From JAHOYW01 sp963664605 (lineage in GTDB: Bacteria; Verrucomicrobiota; Lentisphaeria; Victivallales; Victivallaceae), in the NCBI GenBank assembly GCA_963664605.1, contig OY761536.1:3100001-3164000 (forward strand): a DNA stretch of 64,000 nt. The letters are read 5' to 3'. Positions within the stretch are counted from its first letter, which is position 1. Each line of letters opens with the position of its first letter. The position numbers and the translations under genes were made by a program. The notes under the pieces are model-generated. The model was not told the origin of the DNA and searched no databases. It worked only from the letters and a program-made list of their open reading frames with translations. Shown here in pieces: positions 8,767 to 18,339 of this stretch.

Positions 8767-10050
8767 ATGAAAAAAGACAATCAGGTTTCGTTGATTGAAA
8801 AGGCTGAAATTATTAATAAATTTGTTGAGAAGCATTTATATGCCCCCAACGGATTGTTCTACTCTTTTCTGGATATTGATACTTTGAAGCCAATTTCTCC
8901 CGAATTAGCGAAATTTTACCCTGTAAAAGATTTCCCCGGTAAACCGGATAATTCAATTTGGCTTGAGAATGAAAATTCAGGCATGGCGGCGGGAGCTTAT
9001 TTATCCGCGCTTTGCGACAGAGCGCATCTTGAATACAATCCAGCTGTTGAAGCTATGATTAGCAAGGTCTTTGATTCTATCGAAAAAAATTATCAGTTAT
9101 GCGCAGGGAATGATGAAGGTTTTTTTTGTAAACCCTGGGGCGGAAAAGCCAGCGATGAAATATCGATAGACCAGTGTTGCGCAGTGGTCACTGGATTAAG
9201 AGATCTGTTTTTGCTTAAAAATCATAAATATAGCTCTAAAGCAGGTAAACTGGCTGTCTCTATTTGTGATTGGTGGGTTCGTAATGATTATACAATTGAA
9301 TATTGGGGAAAAAAAGGGAAAGTCATCGAAAACCTACCCTGGTCTTTTTCATGCCTTGCTTTGGTCAGGATTGCTTATGAAATAAGCGAAAAAGAGATAT
9401 ATGCAAAGGAAGCCAAAAGAATAATTGGCGAGTATAATTGTGAAAATGTACATCCCAGGTCTTTGAGTATAATCCGTGATTATTTTCCGGGGAAACCTTA
9501 TTTGGGAATCCGAAAACTCAGTGCCTTTCATCATACAATCATTGATAATCTTGGGGTGCTCTGTGAAAGTTTACCCTCAAAAAAAGATAAATGGAATGAA
9601 TTGCTCAAAGATTTCTGGGGAAAAGATATAAATATGGGAATAGATTCAGACGGCCTAGCTTATGCCTGTTATAAATTTGACGAACGCGATAACAGTTGGG
9701 AAACTATTGAGCCGGGCTTTATTTATCCGCCGGCAGTGCCGGAGGAGGAATGCAGACCGCGGCATCATTATTGGTTTGGTGCTATGAAGTCAGGAGTAAT
9801 ATCGTGCATGACGGCTTCATCGGCTGCAACTATAGGGAAATATGTTGGAGACCTGCGCGAAGAATGCGGCAAAGTAGCCTTGAATATTCTCAAAGGAGTT
9901 GAGATCAAGGATATGACTATGATAATTGATAAAGATGGTGGGGGGGAATGCACAGAATTCGGAGGAGTACGCAAAAAAATGTTGGATTGCCGTTGTTTTG
10001 GACATTGGCTAAGAGCCTATTGGACCGGCCGTAAACTGGGCTGGTTTTAA
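8767..10050 (+). CDS. Probable (alpha/alpha)-toroid glycosidase-like protein
   Basis: A 427-residue protein without a signal peptide. I do not recognise its exact family. Repeated helical pairs with aromatic and acidic residues (WLENENSGMAAGAYLSAL, ISIDQCCAVVTGLRDLFLL, HHYWFGAMKSGVISCMTASS) suggest a six-hairpin fold like that of GH88/GH105 or GH127-type enzymes, which would act on imported oligosaccharides in the cytoplasm. The frame is open to a TTG at 8758, but the ATG at 8767 preceded by GGTAGAG is the likelier start. It lies 12 bases after the pseudopilin. Fold assignment is inference from composition and pattern, and no catalytic residue is assigned. Confidence 0.5.
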   Translation: MKKDNQVSLIEKAEIINKFVEKHLYAPNGLFYSFLDIDTLKPISPELAKFYPVKDFPGKPDNSIWLENENSGMAAGAYLSALCDRAHLEYNPAVEAMISKVFDSIEKNYQLCAGNDEGFFCKPWGGKASDEISIDQCCAVVTGLRDLFLLKNHKYSSKAGKLAVSICDWWVRNDYTIEYWGKKGKVIENLPWSFSCLALVRIAYEISEKEIYAKEAKRIIGEYNCENVHPRSLSIIRDYFPGKPYLGIRKLSAFHHTIIDNLGVLCESLPSKKDKWNELLKDFWGKDINMGIDSDGLAYACYKFDERDNSWETIEPGFIYPPAVPEEECRPRHHYWFGAMKSGVISCMTASSAATIGKYVGDLREECGKVALNILKGVEIKDMTMIIDKDGGGECTEFGGVRKKMLDCRCFGHWLRAYWTGRKLGWF

Positions 10051-10085
10051 TATATGTAAAATTAATAATAAAAAATGGAGTCACA

Positions 10086-12368
10086 ATGAGAAAAACGATA
10101 ATTTATTTAATGATTGTTTGCGGTTTTGCTTTTGTAGTTATAAACAGCCACGCCGGGACTTATGTAAAAAAAACAAATAAATCTATACTGGAAAATCCAG
10201 AAATCATAAGTTTTGAAGAAAACAGCATCGAACTGCACGGAAAACCTTCTCAAATACGTATTGTTGAACACGCAGACGCATCAAACGGGAAGGTGGTATG
10301 GTATGCAAAAGAACAGTCAGGATGGTTTTTTCAGTGGGCATGGAAAAATACGGACTTTTTTAAAGGAATAAAATATAATATTTACCTGAAGGTAAAGAAA
10401 GCGACAAAAACTCCTGCAGTATTTAGCATTATGGGCGGAGTTTACGGACGCGTGACTATGAATAAGGGTGAAACTTTATTCGGGTTTGATTATGATGTGG
10501 CAAAGCAAATAAGCGATGAATGGGTTTATGTTCTAGCTGGTAAAGATATTGATATGAATAAAACCTACGGCTATGTGTATTTGAAAACGAACCGTACGGC
10601 GGTTTTGATTGATGCAGTATATGTTGTGCCTCAAATAAATGATGCAAATCGTGAGTCATATAAAAAGCAGAAAGAAGCCAGAAACAGTTTAAACTCAGCT
10701 CAACTGAAAGAGATGCAGAAAATCAAAGCCGGACTGAAAGATTTTCCTGAATTGAAAAAGAAGTTTCTTTACGGAACAGTAATGGCAAAAGAGGCTGTCA
10801 GGTGGATTGCAAAAGTTACCGGCGTACCCTGGGAATGGGAATACCGTCAATCTTTACATGATTTAAAGCGTAATTACTGCAATTTTAATTATCAGTTGTC
10901 ATTGGATGCTGTGCATCCGGAAATGTATCCCAGCGCAAAAATGATGGAAGAGGAAAAAGTTTATTCTGTCAATGGTGATGTGAAAATTATCCCGTCAATA
11001 TTCAGCGTGAAGGATAAAGTAAAACCGGCAGTCCTGAAAAAGTTCTTTAATGCGAATGCTCCAAAATATGATAAATTCAATTATTTTCTGGCATGGTCAC
11101 TTGCGGATGAACCGCTGCCCGGGAAACTTTATGACTATATCGTAGGGAAAGGAATAATAGAAAAAATAGACAAAAAGCGTCCGGCTGTCCCAATCTTAAA
11201 TACAAGAGAGGTTATTGCATTATACGGACTCTACCAGCAGGTCATAGTCAGCGATCCTTATACTTTAAAACGAAATAATCCTGATCCCTGGGCTGTCGGG
11301 GACCGGGCTGCGTTTTGCCAGAAAGTCGGAGATTATAAAAAGCCTGTATGGATACTTTACGGTACCTATTCAAGCGTTGGAGTCAGGATGTCAACTCCAC
11401 CCGAGTTAAGAATAATGGTTTATCAGGCGCTTCTTAATAATGTAACCGGGCTTTCCAATTATTTGTTCAACTATATTTCATATATTGGAGAAGCTGCACA
11501 GGTACATACTGATCTGGCTACATCTATACTGAGGTATGCATCTCCGAGTTGGAAAGAAATTGGTTTGATCGGCAAAAAACTTATCCCTGTCGGAACACTC
11601 ATGGCTCAGGCAAAATTCATGAGACAAAAAGACTTGCAACTGAAAAGCGGGACTATTGTCGCTGCGGGGAAAAAACGCCCGGCGCTTCGAGGCGCAGTCT
11701 GGCAGCTGCCTGACGCACGGCTTTTACTACTGGTGAACAATGATATTACAAAAGCACGCAAAGTGCCTGTGTCTTTGGATAAAATGGAATCAGGTGATAA
11801 GATTTTAAATCTTTATTCCCTTAAAGAGATCAAAAAAGGTGAAACAATAAAGCTCATTCAGGGAGACGGATGTTGGTTTGCCATAGGAAATAAAAATGCA
11901 TTAAACAAGATAAAAGATAAAATTTATCAGGCCAGGCTTCAACAGGAAAAAGCTGTACTGGAATTGGATATCGCATTATTGAAAAAATATAAGGTTGATA
12001 CCAGCAGTTTTGAAGCTGAATTGAAAAAACTTAAAGCAGGCGCTAATCAATCTGCTGAGATAGAGAAATTACGCAGCAGTATCTACGGAGAACTTGAAAA
12101 AGCTGGAAAGTTTATCTCAAATAAAAAAGCTCTTGCTGATTTAAGCAGGCTTTTGAACGAAATAGAAAATATTCTGGAAAAGGCGAAGTGGAATAAGAAA
12201 AAAGTAATAGATCTGCCGGAAACAAAAGAATTCTTTGCTCTTCTTAAGCGTTTCGGAAAACTGAGATACTGTATATATGAAAACAAAGCTTTTAATCCTG
12301 ATGAATTGAAACTTATCAGTAATGCCGCAATTAAACTAAAAAGTAAAGTTGAAAAGGCTTTCCCTTAA
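10086..12368 (+). CDS. Secreted TIM-barrel glycosidase-like protein
   Basis: 760 residues with a signal peptide (basic MRKT, hydrophobic IIYLMIVCGFAFVV, cleavage near NSHAG). Residues about 25-180 look like a beta-sandwich carbohydrate-binding module (IRIVEHADASNGKVVWYAKE, YNIYLKVKKATK). The centre carries the phrase FLAWSLADEPLPG near residue 340, the kind of 'DEP' motif that holds the acid/base Glu in GH-A clan TIM barrels such as GH42. A second beta domain and a lysine-rich, probably coiled-coil tail (about 610-760) follow. Ribosome binding site GGAG. Its last base is shared with the start of the UroD-like gene (TAATG), so translation is coupled. Family and substrate are unknown. Confidence 0.6.
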   Translation: MRKTIIYLMIVCGFAFVVINSHAGTYVKKTNKSILENPEIISFEENSIELHGKPSQIRIVEHADASNGKVVWYAKEQSGWFFQWAWKNTDFFKGIKYNIYLKVKKATKTPAVFSIMGGVYGRVTMNKGETLFGFDYDVAKQISDEWVYVLAGKDIDMNKTYGYVYLKTNRTAVLIDAVYVVPQINDANRESYKKQKEARNSLNSAQLKEMQKIKAGLKDFPELKKKFLYGTVMAKEAVRWIAKVTGVPWEWEYRQSLHDLKRNYCNFNYQLSLDAVHPEMYPSAKMMEEEKVYSVNGDVKIIPSIFSVKDKVKPAVLKKFFNANAPKYDKFNYFLAWSLADEPLPGKLYDYIVGKGIIEKIDKKRPAVPILNTREVIALYGLYQQVIVSDPYTLKRNNPDPWAVGDRAAFCQKVGDYKKPVWILYGTYSSVGVRMSTPPELRIMVYQALLNNVTGLSNYLFNYISYIGEAAQVHTDLATSILRYASPSWKEIGLIGKKLIPVGTLMAQAKFMRQKDLQLKSGTIVAAGKKRPALRGAVWQLPDARLLLLVNNDITKARKVPVSLDKMESGDKILNLYSLKEIKKGETIKLIQGDGCWFAIGNKNALNKIKDKIYQARLQQEKAVLELDIALLKKYKVDTSSFEAELKKLKAGANQSAEIEKLRSSIYGELEKAGKFISNKKALADLSRLLNEIENILEKAKWNKKKVIDLPETKEFFALLKRFGKLRYCIYENKAFNPDELKLISNAAIKLKSKVEKAFP

Positions 12369-13465
12369 TGAATTCAAGAAATTTGATACAAGAAGTATTT
12401 CTTGGTAATAAACCAGGTAAGGTTCCTGTCTCTATACGGTTTGATTTATGGCTTAATGACTTACGCCATGCAGGACAGGAACCGGATATTCTACGTGAGC
12501 TTAGCTACCCGGAAGCTGAAGATATTCTGGGCTTCCAACGTTCCGCAAGATTCCGTTCTATGCCGGAATTATTTTTTGAAGGTGCTGAATACAAAAAAGT
12601 AACAGAGGACGGACGATATATTGAGGAATATGAATGTGAAGGAAAGGTGCTTCGCAGAATTACCGCGGTGAATAATTCGGGCATGAAAGGGCATATCACG
12701 GAATATCCTTTAAAAAGCGAGGATGACTGCCGGATCTTCATAAAAATGCTTGAGAACGCGTCAATATCTGTTAATAACAGGGGGCTGACAGAGCTAATTG
12801 AAGATACGGGCCAAAAGGGATGGGCGATGTATATTATAAATTCATGTCCGGCACATAAAATAATGCTTGACTGGATAGGATATGAAAATTTTTTCCTCTT
12901 AAATTTTGATTGTCCGGAAACCATAAAAGAAATAATACAAACATTAGAGCAGGTGTTCAAACGCGATTTATGGCCTGTTGCGAAAAATATCCCGGCATCT
13001 TTAATTATGCATGGTAATCATTTTTCTTCGGCAATGACACCAAAGCCTCTTTTTATGGAATATTTTCTTCATTACTTTGCAGAGTTCAATTCAATGATGC
13101 ATTCTGTTGATAAGAAAGTCGTTTTTCATTCTGATGATGAATTAGGCGATTTAATGCCTTTAATTCCTGAGTGTGGATTCGACGGCGCTGACTGTCTGGC
13201 GACAAGCCCTTTAGTTAAAGCGACAATGTCAGATTATCTCGAGTGCTGGGATGAAAAACTTGTTTGCTGGGGCGGAATACCGAGTATTGTTTTTGATCCT
13301 GCCTATCCTTTGGGAAAATTTAAAAAACATATCCTGAATTTACAGGAACTTTCTCAAAATCACTCAAATATTATCATTGGAGCCAGTGATAATGTTATGC
13401 CCGGTGCGGAATGGAAAAGGTTGGAATATATATCGGAAATATTTAATTGCAGAAATAAAAAATGA
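12368..13465 (+). CDS. UroD-like (uroporphyrinogen decarboxylase fold) protein
   Basis: 365 residues similar to the UroD/MtaA/CmuA superfamily, most members of which in Lentisphaerae are not haem enzymes but uncharacterised, often methyltransferase-like. Recognisable points are VPVSIRFDLW near the start, YPEAEDILGF, PASLIMHGNHFSSAMTPKPL, VVFHSDDELGDLMPLIPECG (the 'hsdG.i...ip...e.G' segment) and VCWGGIPSIV near the C-terminus. It overlaps its neighbours by one base upstream and by ATGA downstream. Co-occurrence with an FAD oxidoreductase and glycosidases suggests sugar or C1 catabolism; the reaction is not known. Confidence 0.72.
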   Translation: MNSRNLIQEVFLGNKPGKVPVSIRFDLWLNDLRHAGQEPDILRELSYPEAEDILGFQRSARFRSMPELFFEGAEYKKVTEDGRYIEEYECEGKVLRRITAVNNSGMKGHITEYPLKSEDDCRIFIKMLENASISVNNRGLTELIEDTGQKGWAMYIINSCPAHKIMLDWIGYENFFLLNFDCPETIKEIIQTLEQVFKRDLWPVAKNIPASLIMHGNHFSSAMTPKPLFMEYFLHYFAEFNSMMHSVDKKVVFHSDDELGDLMPLIPECGFDGADCLATSPLVKATMSDYLECWDEKLVCWGGIPSIVFDPAYPLGKFKKHILNLQELSQNHSNIIIGASDNVMPGAEWKRLEYISEIFNCRNKK

Positions 13466-14796
13466 ATAAATTCGTAAAGACTTATGAAATAAAAAAAGAA
13501 CTTGATTTGCTTGCTGAAGCAGATGTCGTCGTCGTAGGTGGAGGTCCGGGTGGAATTGGGGCGGCTGTAGCTGCCGCTAAAAACGGTGCTGAGACAATCC
13601 TTATTGAACGCTTCGGTTGTCCCGGAGGCATGGCTTCTGTTGGAGAGGTCGGACCTTTTTGTCCAAACCGCAGCCATAATAGAAATCTCGATCAGCCCGT
13701 GTTCAGGGAATGGAATGACGCTCTGCATCATTACTGGTTCGAAAATAATTACGCTTATGACCCTGAACTGGGCAACATCAGCTCGCTTTTATTTAACAAG
13801 GAAATGGCCTTGCTTGGTGCTGAGGATGTTTTAATTAAAGCAGGGGTTAAACTGATTTATCATCATACCCTTTTTGATGTAATAATGGATGGAAGAAATA
13901 TTTCCGCAGGAGTATTTCATTCAAAGTCAGGATTAAATATTGTCAAAGCGAAAATCTGGATAGATAGCACTGGAGATGGAGACCTGGCAGCCTTTTGCGG
14001 TTGTGATTTTGAGTATGGCAACAAAGATGGTAATTGCCAACCAATGACACTGTGTTTCAAGTTGTCTCATGTAGATAAATCCAAGATGCTTTCACGGGAT
14101 AAAATGAATAAAATATATAAAAAAGCTAAGGCGGATGGTGTTTTTGATTGTCCGCGCGAAGATCTGCTTTGGTTTGATACCCCGGATGATCAGGTTATTC
14201 ACTTCAATACAACACGAGTTGTAAAGAAAAATGCCCTTGAAGGTTTGGAACTTTCACAAGCAGAAATTGAAGCGCGGCGGCAGCTCAGACAGATTATTGA
14301 TTTTCTGCGTTCGCAAATGCCTGGATTTAAAAATGCTCAACTTCACTCTGTCGCTAATCATATTGGCATCAGGGAAAGCCGCAGAATAATAGGGATCGAA
14401 TATCTTGATGAAAGAACCTTTGATGAACAAAAAAAATATCCCGATGCTGTTGCAAGGCTTAGCTATCCAATAGATATCCACAATCCGGACGGCAGCGGTA
14501 CTGAATTACGTTTCCTGCCTGGAAATTGCTGGTATGAACTCCCCTATGGTTGCATCGTGCCAAAGGATGTGGATAATTTATTAATGGGCTGCCGGGCAAT
14601 ATCTGTAGATCATACTCTGCATAGCAGTATCAGGGTAATGCCGCAGGTCTGCTCTATAGGACAGGCTGCCGGTACCGCTGCCGCCATAGCTTCAAAAAAA
14701 AATATTAAGCCGCCTAAGATCGACGGATGCGATTTGAGACAAAAACTCATCAAGATGGGCGCCTTGCTTGGAGAATTAGAAAATGAACAGTACTAA
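13462..14796 (+). CDS. FAD-dependent oxidoreductase (PF12831 type)
   Basis: Flavoprotein of the family often seen in Planctomycetes/Lentisphaerae glycan loci. The dinucleotide-binding motif is VVVGGGPGGIGAAVAAAKNG (about 20-39), continuing with ETILIERFGCPGGMAS. The second FAD contact is IWIDSTGDGDLAAFCG near residue 170, and IGIRESRRIIG is the family's mid-domain signature. The C-terminal FAD closure is VMPQVCSIGQAAGTAAAIA. There is no signal peptide, so it is cytoplasmic. The start codon overlaps the UroD-like stop as ATGA. The substrate is unknown; oxidation of a sugar alcohol or hydroxyl is a guess. Confidence 0.88.
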   Translation: MNKFVKTYEIKKELDLLAEADVVVVGGGPGGIGAAVAAAKNGAETILIERFGCPGGMASVGEVGPFCPNRSHNRNLDQPVFREWNDALHHYWFENNYAYDPELGNISSLLFNKEMALLGAEDVLIKAGVKLIYHHTLFDVIMDGRNISAGVFHSKSGLNIVKAKIWIDSTGDGDLAAFCGCDFEYGNKDGNCQPMTLCFKLSHVDKSKMLSRDKMNKIYKKAKADGVFDCPREDLLWFDTPDDQVIHFNTTRVVKKNALEGLELSQAEIEARRQLRQIIDFLRSQMPGFKNAQLHSVANHIGIRESRRIIGIEYLDERTFDEQKKYPDAVARLSYPIDIHNPDGSGTELRFLPGNCWYELPYGCIVPKDVDNLLMGCRAISVDHTLHSSIRVMPQVCSIGQAAGTAAAIASKKNIKPPKIDGCDLRQKLIKMGALLGELENEQY

Positions 14797-17386
14797 GAAA
14801 ACAATCCACCTAGTTCCAAGCACCCATTGGGATCGGGAATGGTATCAACCTCTACTCGCGTTTAAGCTTGCTTTTGCAAACGTTATTGAGCAAGTCATTT
14901 CAAAACTTGAAAATAGTGAACTTGAATTTTTCCACTTAGACGGACAATCCTGCTTACTTGAGGATTTACACGATTTAAGGCCTGATCTTTACAAACGATT
15001 AACGGCTCTGACACAGACTGGCAAGGTAGAAACAGGACCTCTGTATATTCAGAGTGATATGTTTATACCAAGCGGTGAATCTTTTTTTAGAAATATTGAA
15101 ATCGGTTCAGCTATTGCCCGTGAATCTGGAAACTGTTCATCAGTAATATATGCGGCTGATGCTTTCGGGCACAGCAGTGATCTGCCTGCAATATTGAATT
15201 CGGCTGGATTCAATAATTATTTTTTCAGCAGAGGACTTGGAGAACATCTTGAACCTTTAAAAACAGAATTTATTTGGGAATCTGAAAATTCTCTTTATAA
15301 ATTATTTACGGTTGCAGCAATTATTGACCTCTTTGATCCTCCTGGCGATGTCAATGGAAAATGGCTTGGCGGCTCTTATGCTTTGGCTATGGATTTACCT
15401 TTGGAGCAGGAGTATTTAAAAAAGTTTTTCACTGCCATGCTTGAAGATTATAAAAAATACAGCCAATGTGAAAACTTATTGGCAATGAACGGCGGAGATC
15501 ATCATTTGCCGCAGAATCGTTTGCCGGACGTACTGGATATTTGCAGGAAAAGCTTTAAGCAACTGGACTTTTGTCAAAACTCCTTGACTAATTACTTTAA
15601 ATCTGTTCGTGAGGAATATGAGGGTGAACAGCTTCTTTCAGTTTCAGGAGAACTCACTGATGGCCGTATTTTATGGATTTTGAGCGCAACCGCTTCTTCC
15701 AGGATTTATTTGAAACAGTTGAATAAACGGGCTCAGGATACACTTGAAGGTCTGATAGAACCCTGGTTTGCGGTTTCTCCGCCGGAGTTACAAGCTGAGT
15801 TCGCAAATGTTTTACATGAAAGCTGGAAGATGTTATTACAGAATCAGGCTCATGACAGCATCTGCGGATGTTCTGTGGATGCGGTACATCGGGAAATGCT
15901 TGTACGCTATGACCGGATTGAGCAATTTGTCGCTTGTTTCAAAAAAAGGATTTTAAGATATCTTGCCGGTAATCAAAAGCATGAATATAAACTCCCTCCT
16001 GATAATGCAGATGAATTTTCAGCGTGTTTATATTCAAGTGCATGCGGCGGGACAAACGGCCTTTGCATTGTTGAATTATCAATCCCTGTAAACATATCTT
16101 TGGGTGACTATATAATTTCCGTGAATGATGAATTATATAACTTTATTGTTATAGATGAAGGGCTCCCTGGCACAGCGAATGGCCCGTTTGTCAATTATGG
16201 ACCAGAGTTCAAAATAATGCATGAAGTAAGAATTGTTATAGACAGATTAAAACTGGCTGAAATGTCATCTAAATCACTTGAATTTATCCGTAAGGATTTA
16301 GTGAAAATCCCGGAGATACTTAATGCGGAGCCTGTATTGAAGCTTGTTGATGGACAGCTGCATTTTCAGCATAATAAAACTGATTTGAAAAACTTAATTT
16401 ACTTTGAAGATGAAGTTGATTGTGGAGATACATATTTCTTTAAAGCCGAAGATAAAGTAAACAGAAAATACAGTACGGAATATAGATTACTGAAATCTGA
16501 ATTATGTGGGAATATACAGATAATGGAACTCGAAACAGATATTCAACTGCAAAAGTCTATGAATAATAAAGAAATTCTCCTGATACCTTTAAAATTATAT
16601 TTAGTTGCAGATTGTTCTTCAGGTAGAATAGATGTTAAAGTTTATTTCAATAATATTTCCTGTGATCATCGTTTGCGTGTTTGCATAAATATTGGAGAAT
16701 CAGGAGAAAAATATTGGAAGGGGAATCAATTCGGCGCATCTCAACAGGAATTTTCAGACGACTTGGACAGCTCAAATTGGAAGGAACCGCGTCCAGCGAC
16801 AAAGCGTAACTATTCATGGATATCTGCCGGGAAACTGACAGTTGCTCCTTCCGGCTTGCATGAATATGAGATTGAAAGTCAATATCTGAAATTAACTTTA
16901 CTTAGGTCAGTAGGAATGTTAAGCCGTTACGGTGCCGGTCCGGAAATTGCTACTCCGGAAGCACAATGTCAAGGACAAAGTTATGGAGAATTTTCTATTT
17001 ATCCGGAAATCTATAATACTGAAAATAATCATATAGAGCGTATCGCCAGAAGTTGTTACAGGAGGCATTACGGAATAGTGATTTATGGGAAAAATAAATC
17101 ATCATCTTTTGGAAATAAGAATATTTTGAATTTCAAATCAGATACGTTGGTTATTTCAGCATTTTACCGGGAAACATACAGCAACAAGACTTTGATAAGG
17201 ATATTCAATCCATGTCAGATATCAGGAACAGGCAGCATATTAAGCAGCCGAATTGCACCAATTGCTAAAAAAGTTGTTTACAAGCATGGCAAACCGGAAG
17301 AAAAAAATGATATTGGACTGAATAATTTACAGTTGAAGCCTGGAGAAATAATTACAATTTCTGTTAAACTAATATCAGAAAGATAA
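14783..17386 (+). CDS. GH38 alpha-mannosidase
   Basis: Glycoside hydrolase family 38, hydrolysing alpha-mannosides with retention of configuration. The zinc-site motif STHWDREWY is at 13-21, and the nucleophile region reads YAADAFGHSSDLPAIL with D126 as candidate nucleophile. LNSAGFNNYFFSRG and the later QNQAHDSICGCSVDAVHREM (H-D-S motif of the third zinc ligand region) are also typical. The long C-terminal half is beta-rich. Length 867 is normal for bacterial GH38. With no signal peptide it should be cytoplasmic, acting on imported mannosides or N-glycan pieces. Its start overlaps the preceding gene by 14 bases, making it the last intact gene of the first carbohydrate operon. Confidence 0.92.
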   Translation: MNSTKKTIHLVPSTHWDREWYQPLLAFKLAFANVIEQVISKLENSELEFFHLDGQSCLLEDLHDLRPDLYKRLTALTQTGKVETGPLYIQSDMFIPSGESFFRNIEIGSAIARESGNCSSVIYAADAFGHSSDLPAILNSAGFNNYFFSRGLGEHLEPLKTEFIWESENSLYKLFTVAAIIDLFDPPGDVNGKWLGGSYALAMDLPLEQEYLKKFFTAMLEDYKKYSQCENLLAMNGGDHHLPQNRLPDVLDICRKSFKQLDFCQNSLTNYFKSVREEYEGEQLLSVSGELTDGRILWILSATASSRIYLKQLNKRAQDTLEGLIEPWFAVSPPELQAEFANVLHESWKMLLQNQAHDSICGCSVDAVHREMLVRYDRIEQFVACFKKRILRYLAGNQKHEYKLPPDNADEFSACLYSSACGGTNGLCIVELSIPVNISLGDYIISVNDELYNFIVIDEGLPGTANGPFVNYGPEFKIMHEVRIVIDRLKLAEMSSKSLEFIRKDLVKIPEILNAEPVLKLVDGQLHFQHNKTDLKNLIYFEDEVDCGDTYFFKAEDKVNRKYSTEYRLLKSELCGNIQIMELETDIQLQKSMNNKEILLIPLKLYLVADCSSGRIDVKVYFNNISCDHRLRVCINIGESGEKYWKGNQFGASQQEFSDDLDSSNWKEPRPATKRNYSWISAGKLTVAPSGLHEYEIESQYLKLTLLRSVGMLSRYGAGPEIATPEAQCQGQSYGEFSIYPEIYNTENNHIERIARSCYRRHYGIVIYGKNKSSSFGNKNILNFKSDTLVISAFYRETYSNKTLIRIFNPCQISGTGSILSSRIAPIAKKVVYKHGKPEEKNDIGLNNLQLKPGEIITISVKLISER

Positions 17387-17397
17387 GGGAAGGCTAT

Positions 17398-17472
17398 ATG
17401 ATTATTACAAATAAGGACGTCGTTTTAAGGAGCCTAGCTGAAAAATCGCCTCTATCGCCGCGCTACCGATAA
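17398..17472 (+). pseudogene. Truncated WbuC-like cupin remnant
   Basis: Eleven bases after the alpha-mannosidase stop, a GGGAAGG ribosome binding site leads into an ATG and 24 codons (MIITNKDVVLRSLAEKSPLS then PRYR) ending in TAA. The ending 'SPLSPRYR' after a short helix resembles the first 25 residues of WbuC-family cupin metalloproteins, which continue for another 100 or more residues with an RPHRH motif. No such motif was found downstream in any forward frame, so this looks like a beheaded gene whose body was lost. It could also be a short leader peptide. The family match rests on few residues. Confidence 0.35.
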
Positions 17473-17905
17473 ACAAAGAAAAGATTTGACTCCGGATCAA
17501 TCGTAATGACTTGAAGAAAACTCGCTCTCTGGTGTGGATAAATGAAATCTGCTGGAACAAACTGAATGTCAATAACTAATTGACTTTGCATTGTTAAAGC
17601 GAGCTGACGCGAACGGTTGAAAACCAGATGCGGAAATAGATATTTGTCTGCTGACATAGTCTTTGAACCGGTGTTTTATATTGATCATCAATGATTCGTG
17701 GCATTACGCATGATGAAGATACTATAGGCAATATTTCATTACACGGCTACAAAGAATAAAGCAATATTGGAATTATAAAATTTTACATGGTGTCATAAGG
17801 TGTTATAAAGCTGCCTGAATACATTAATGGCAAATATTGGCAAATATTTTTTGAAGAAATCAAAGAGATTCATGCTCAAAATTCAAGAAAATTTAACAAT
17901 GATGC
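17473..17905. other. Gene-poor gap after the first carbohydrate operon
   Basis: About 430 AT-rich bases. A 64-codon open frame on the minus strand (17463-17657) has no ribosome binding site and no recognisable domain. I see no RNA gene or clear promoter. It may be decayed sequence left by the event that truncated the WbuC-like gene. Confidence 0.4.
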
Positions 17906-17970
17906 GAGAGGCGAGCGTCCCCACGAGCCAAAACACTTTCAACATTTACGGCTCGACAGAGTGGCGGCAC
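17906..17970. repeat. Dispersed hairpin repeat, copy 1 (degenerate)
   Basis: A left arm ending in ACGAGCC (to 17929) faces a right arm beginning GGCTCGACAGAGT (from 17950) across a 20-base AT-rich loop. The right arm is the same sequence found at 31341-31353, so this is a second, more decayed copy of the hairpin at 31299-31363. Function unknown; intergenic terminator-like or REP-like elements are the simplest idea. Confidence 0.5.
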
Positions 17971-18030
17971 AAATGCCTTTCGATAACGATGGCGATAGCG
18001 ACTCTTGCTACTATATTTTGTAAATAAACC

Positions 18031-18073
18031 TTGATTTTTTTGTTCTCAAGATGTATCTTACCTTATAGTAAGG
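18031..18073 (+). promoter_or_regulatory. Promoter and candidate operator of the vapBC-type pair
   Basis: TTGATT (18031-18036), 17-base spacer, TATCTT (18054-18059). Directly at the expected transcription start lies the palindrome CCTTATAGTAAGG (18061-18073), with another GTAAGG at 18081 that also serves as ribosome binding site. Placement fits autorepression by the AbrB-like antitoxin, as in most such pairs; binding is inferred. Confidence 0.5.
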
Positions 18074-18096
18074 AATAAAAGTAAGGAATTCGTATT

Positions 18097-18339
18097 ATGT
18101 TAGCGACATTGACAAGCAAAGGACAATTGACCCTGCCGGTTTCGATCAGGCGAAAGTTACATTTAAAACCGGGAGACAAGATTGAATTATTCAGCAGAAA
18201 TGACGGGCATATTGAGGGTGTTCCTGTAAAGCAAGGCATCAATACATTAAAAGGAATTCTGCCCAAACCCGAACAGGCTGTTTCGCTGGATGATATGGAA
18301 AAAGCCATAAGCGAAGGTGCAAACAATGATTGGGATTGA
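18097..18339 (+). CDS. AbrB/MazE-type antitoxin (VapB)
   Basis: 80-residue swapped-hairpin DNA-binding antitoxin. The N-terminal half MLATLTSKGQLTLPVSIRRK followed by LKPGDKIEL is the canonical SpoVT/AbrB fold. The C-terminal half, from about residue 45 (LKGILPKPEQAVSLDDMEKA), is the toxin-neutralising tail. The stop codon lies 14 bases inside the PIN-domain gene, so the two are translationally coupled. It should neutralise the partner toxin and repress its own promoter. Confidence 0.9.
   Translation: MLATLTSKGQLTLPVSIRRKLHLKPGDKIELFSRNDGHIEGVPVKQGINTLKGILPKPEQAVSLDDMEKAISEGANNDWD

Noticed and set aside
12505..12960. 151-codon minus-strand frame
   Set aside because: Antisense shadow of the UroD-like gene.
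17463..17657. Minus-strand 64-codon open frame
   Set aside because: No ribosome binding site, no known domain, and located in decayed sequence.
17827..18027. 66-codon forward frame upstream of the VapBC pair
   Set aside because: It runs straight through the dispersed hairpin repeat, has no ribosome binding site and a composition unlike a protein.
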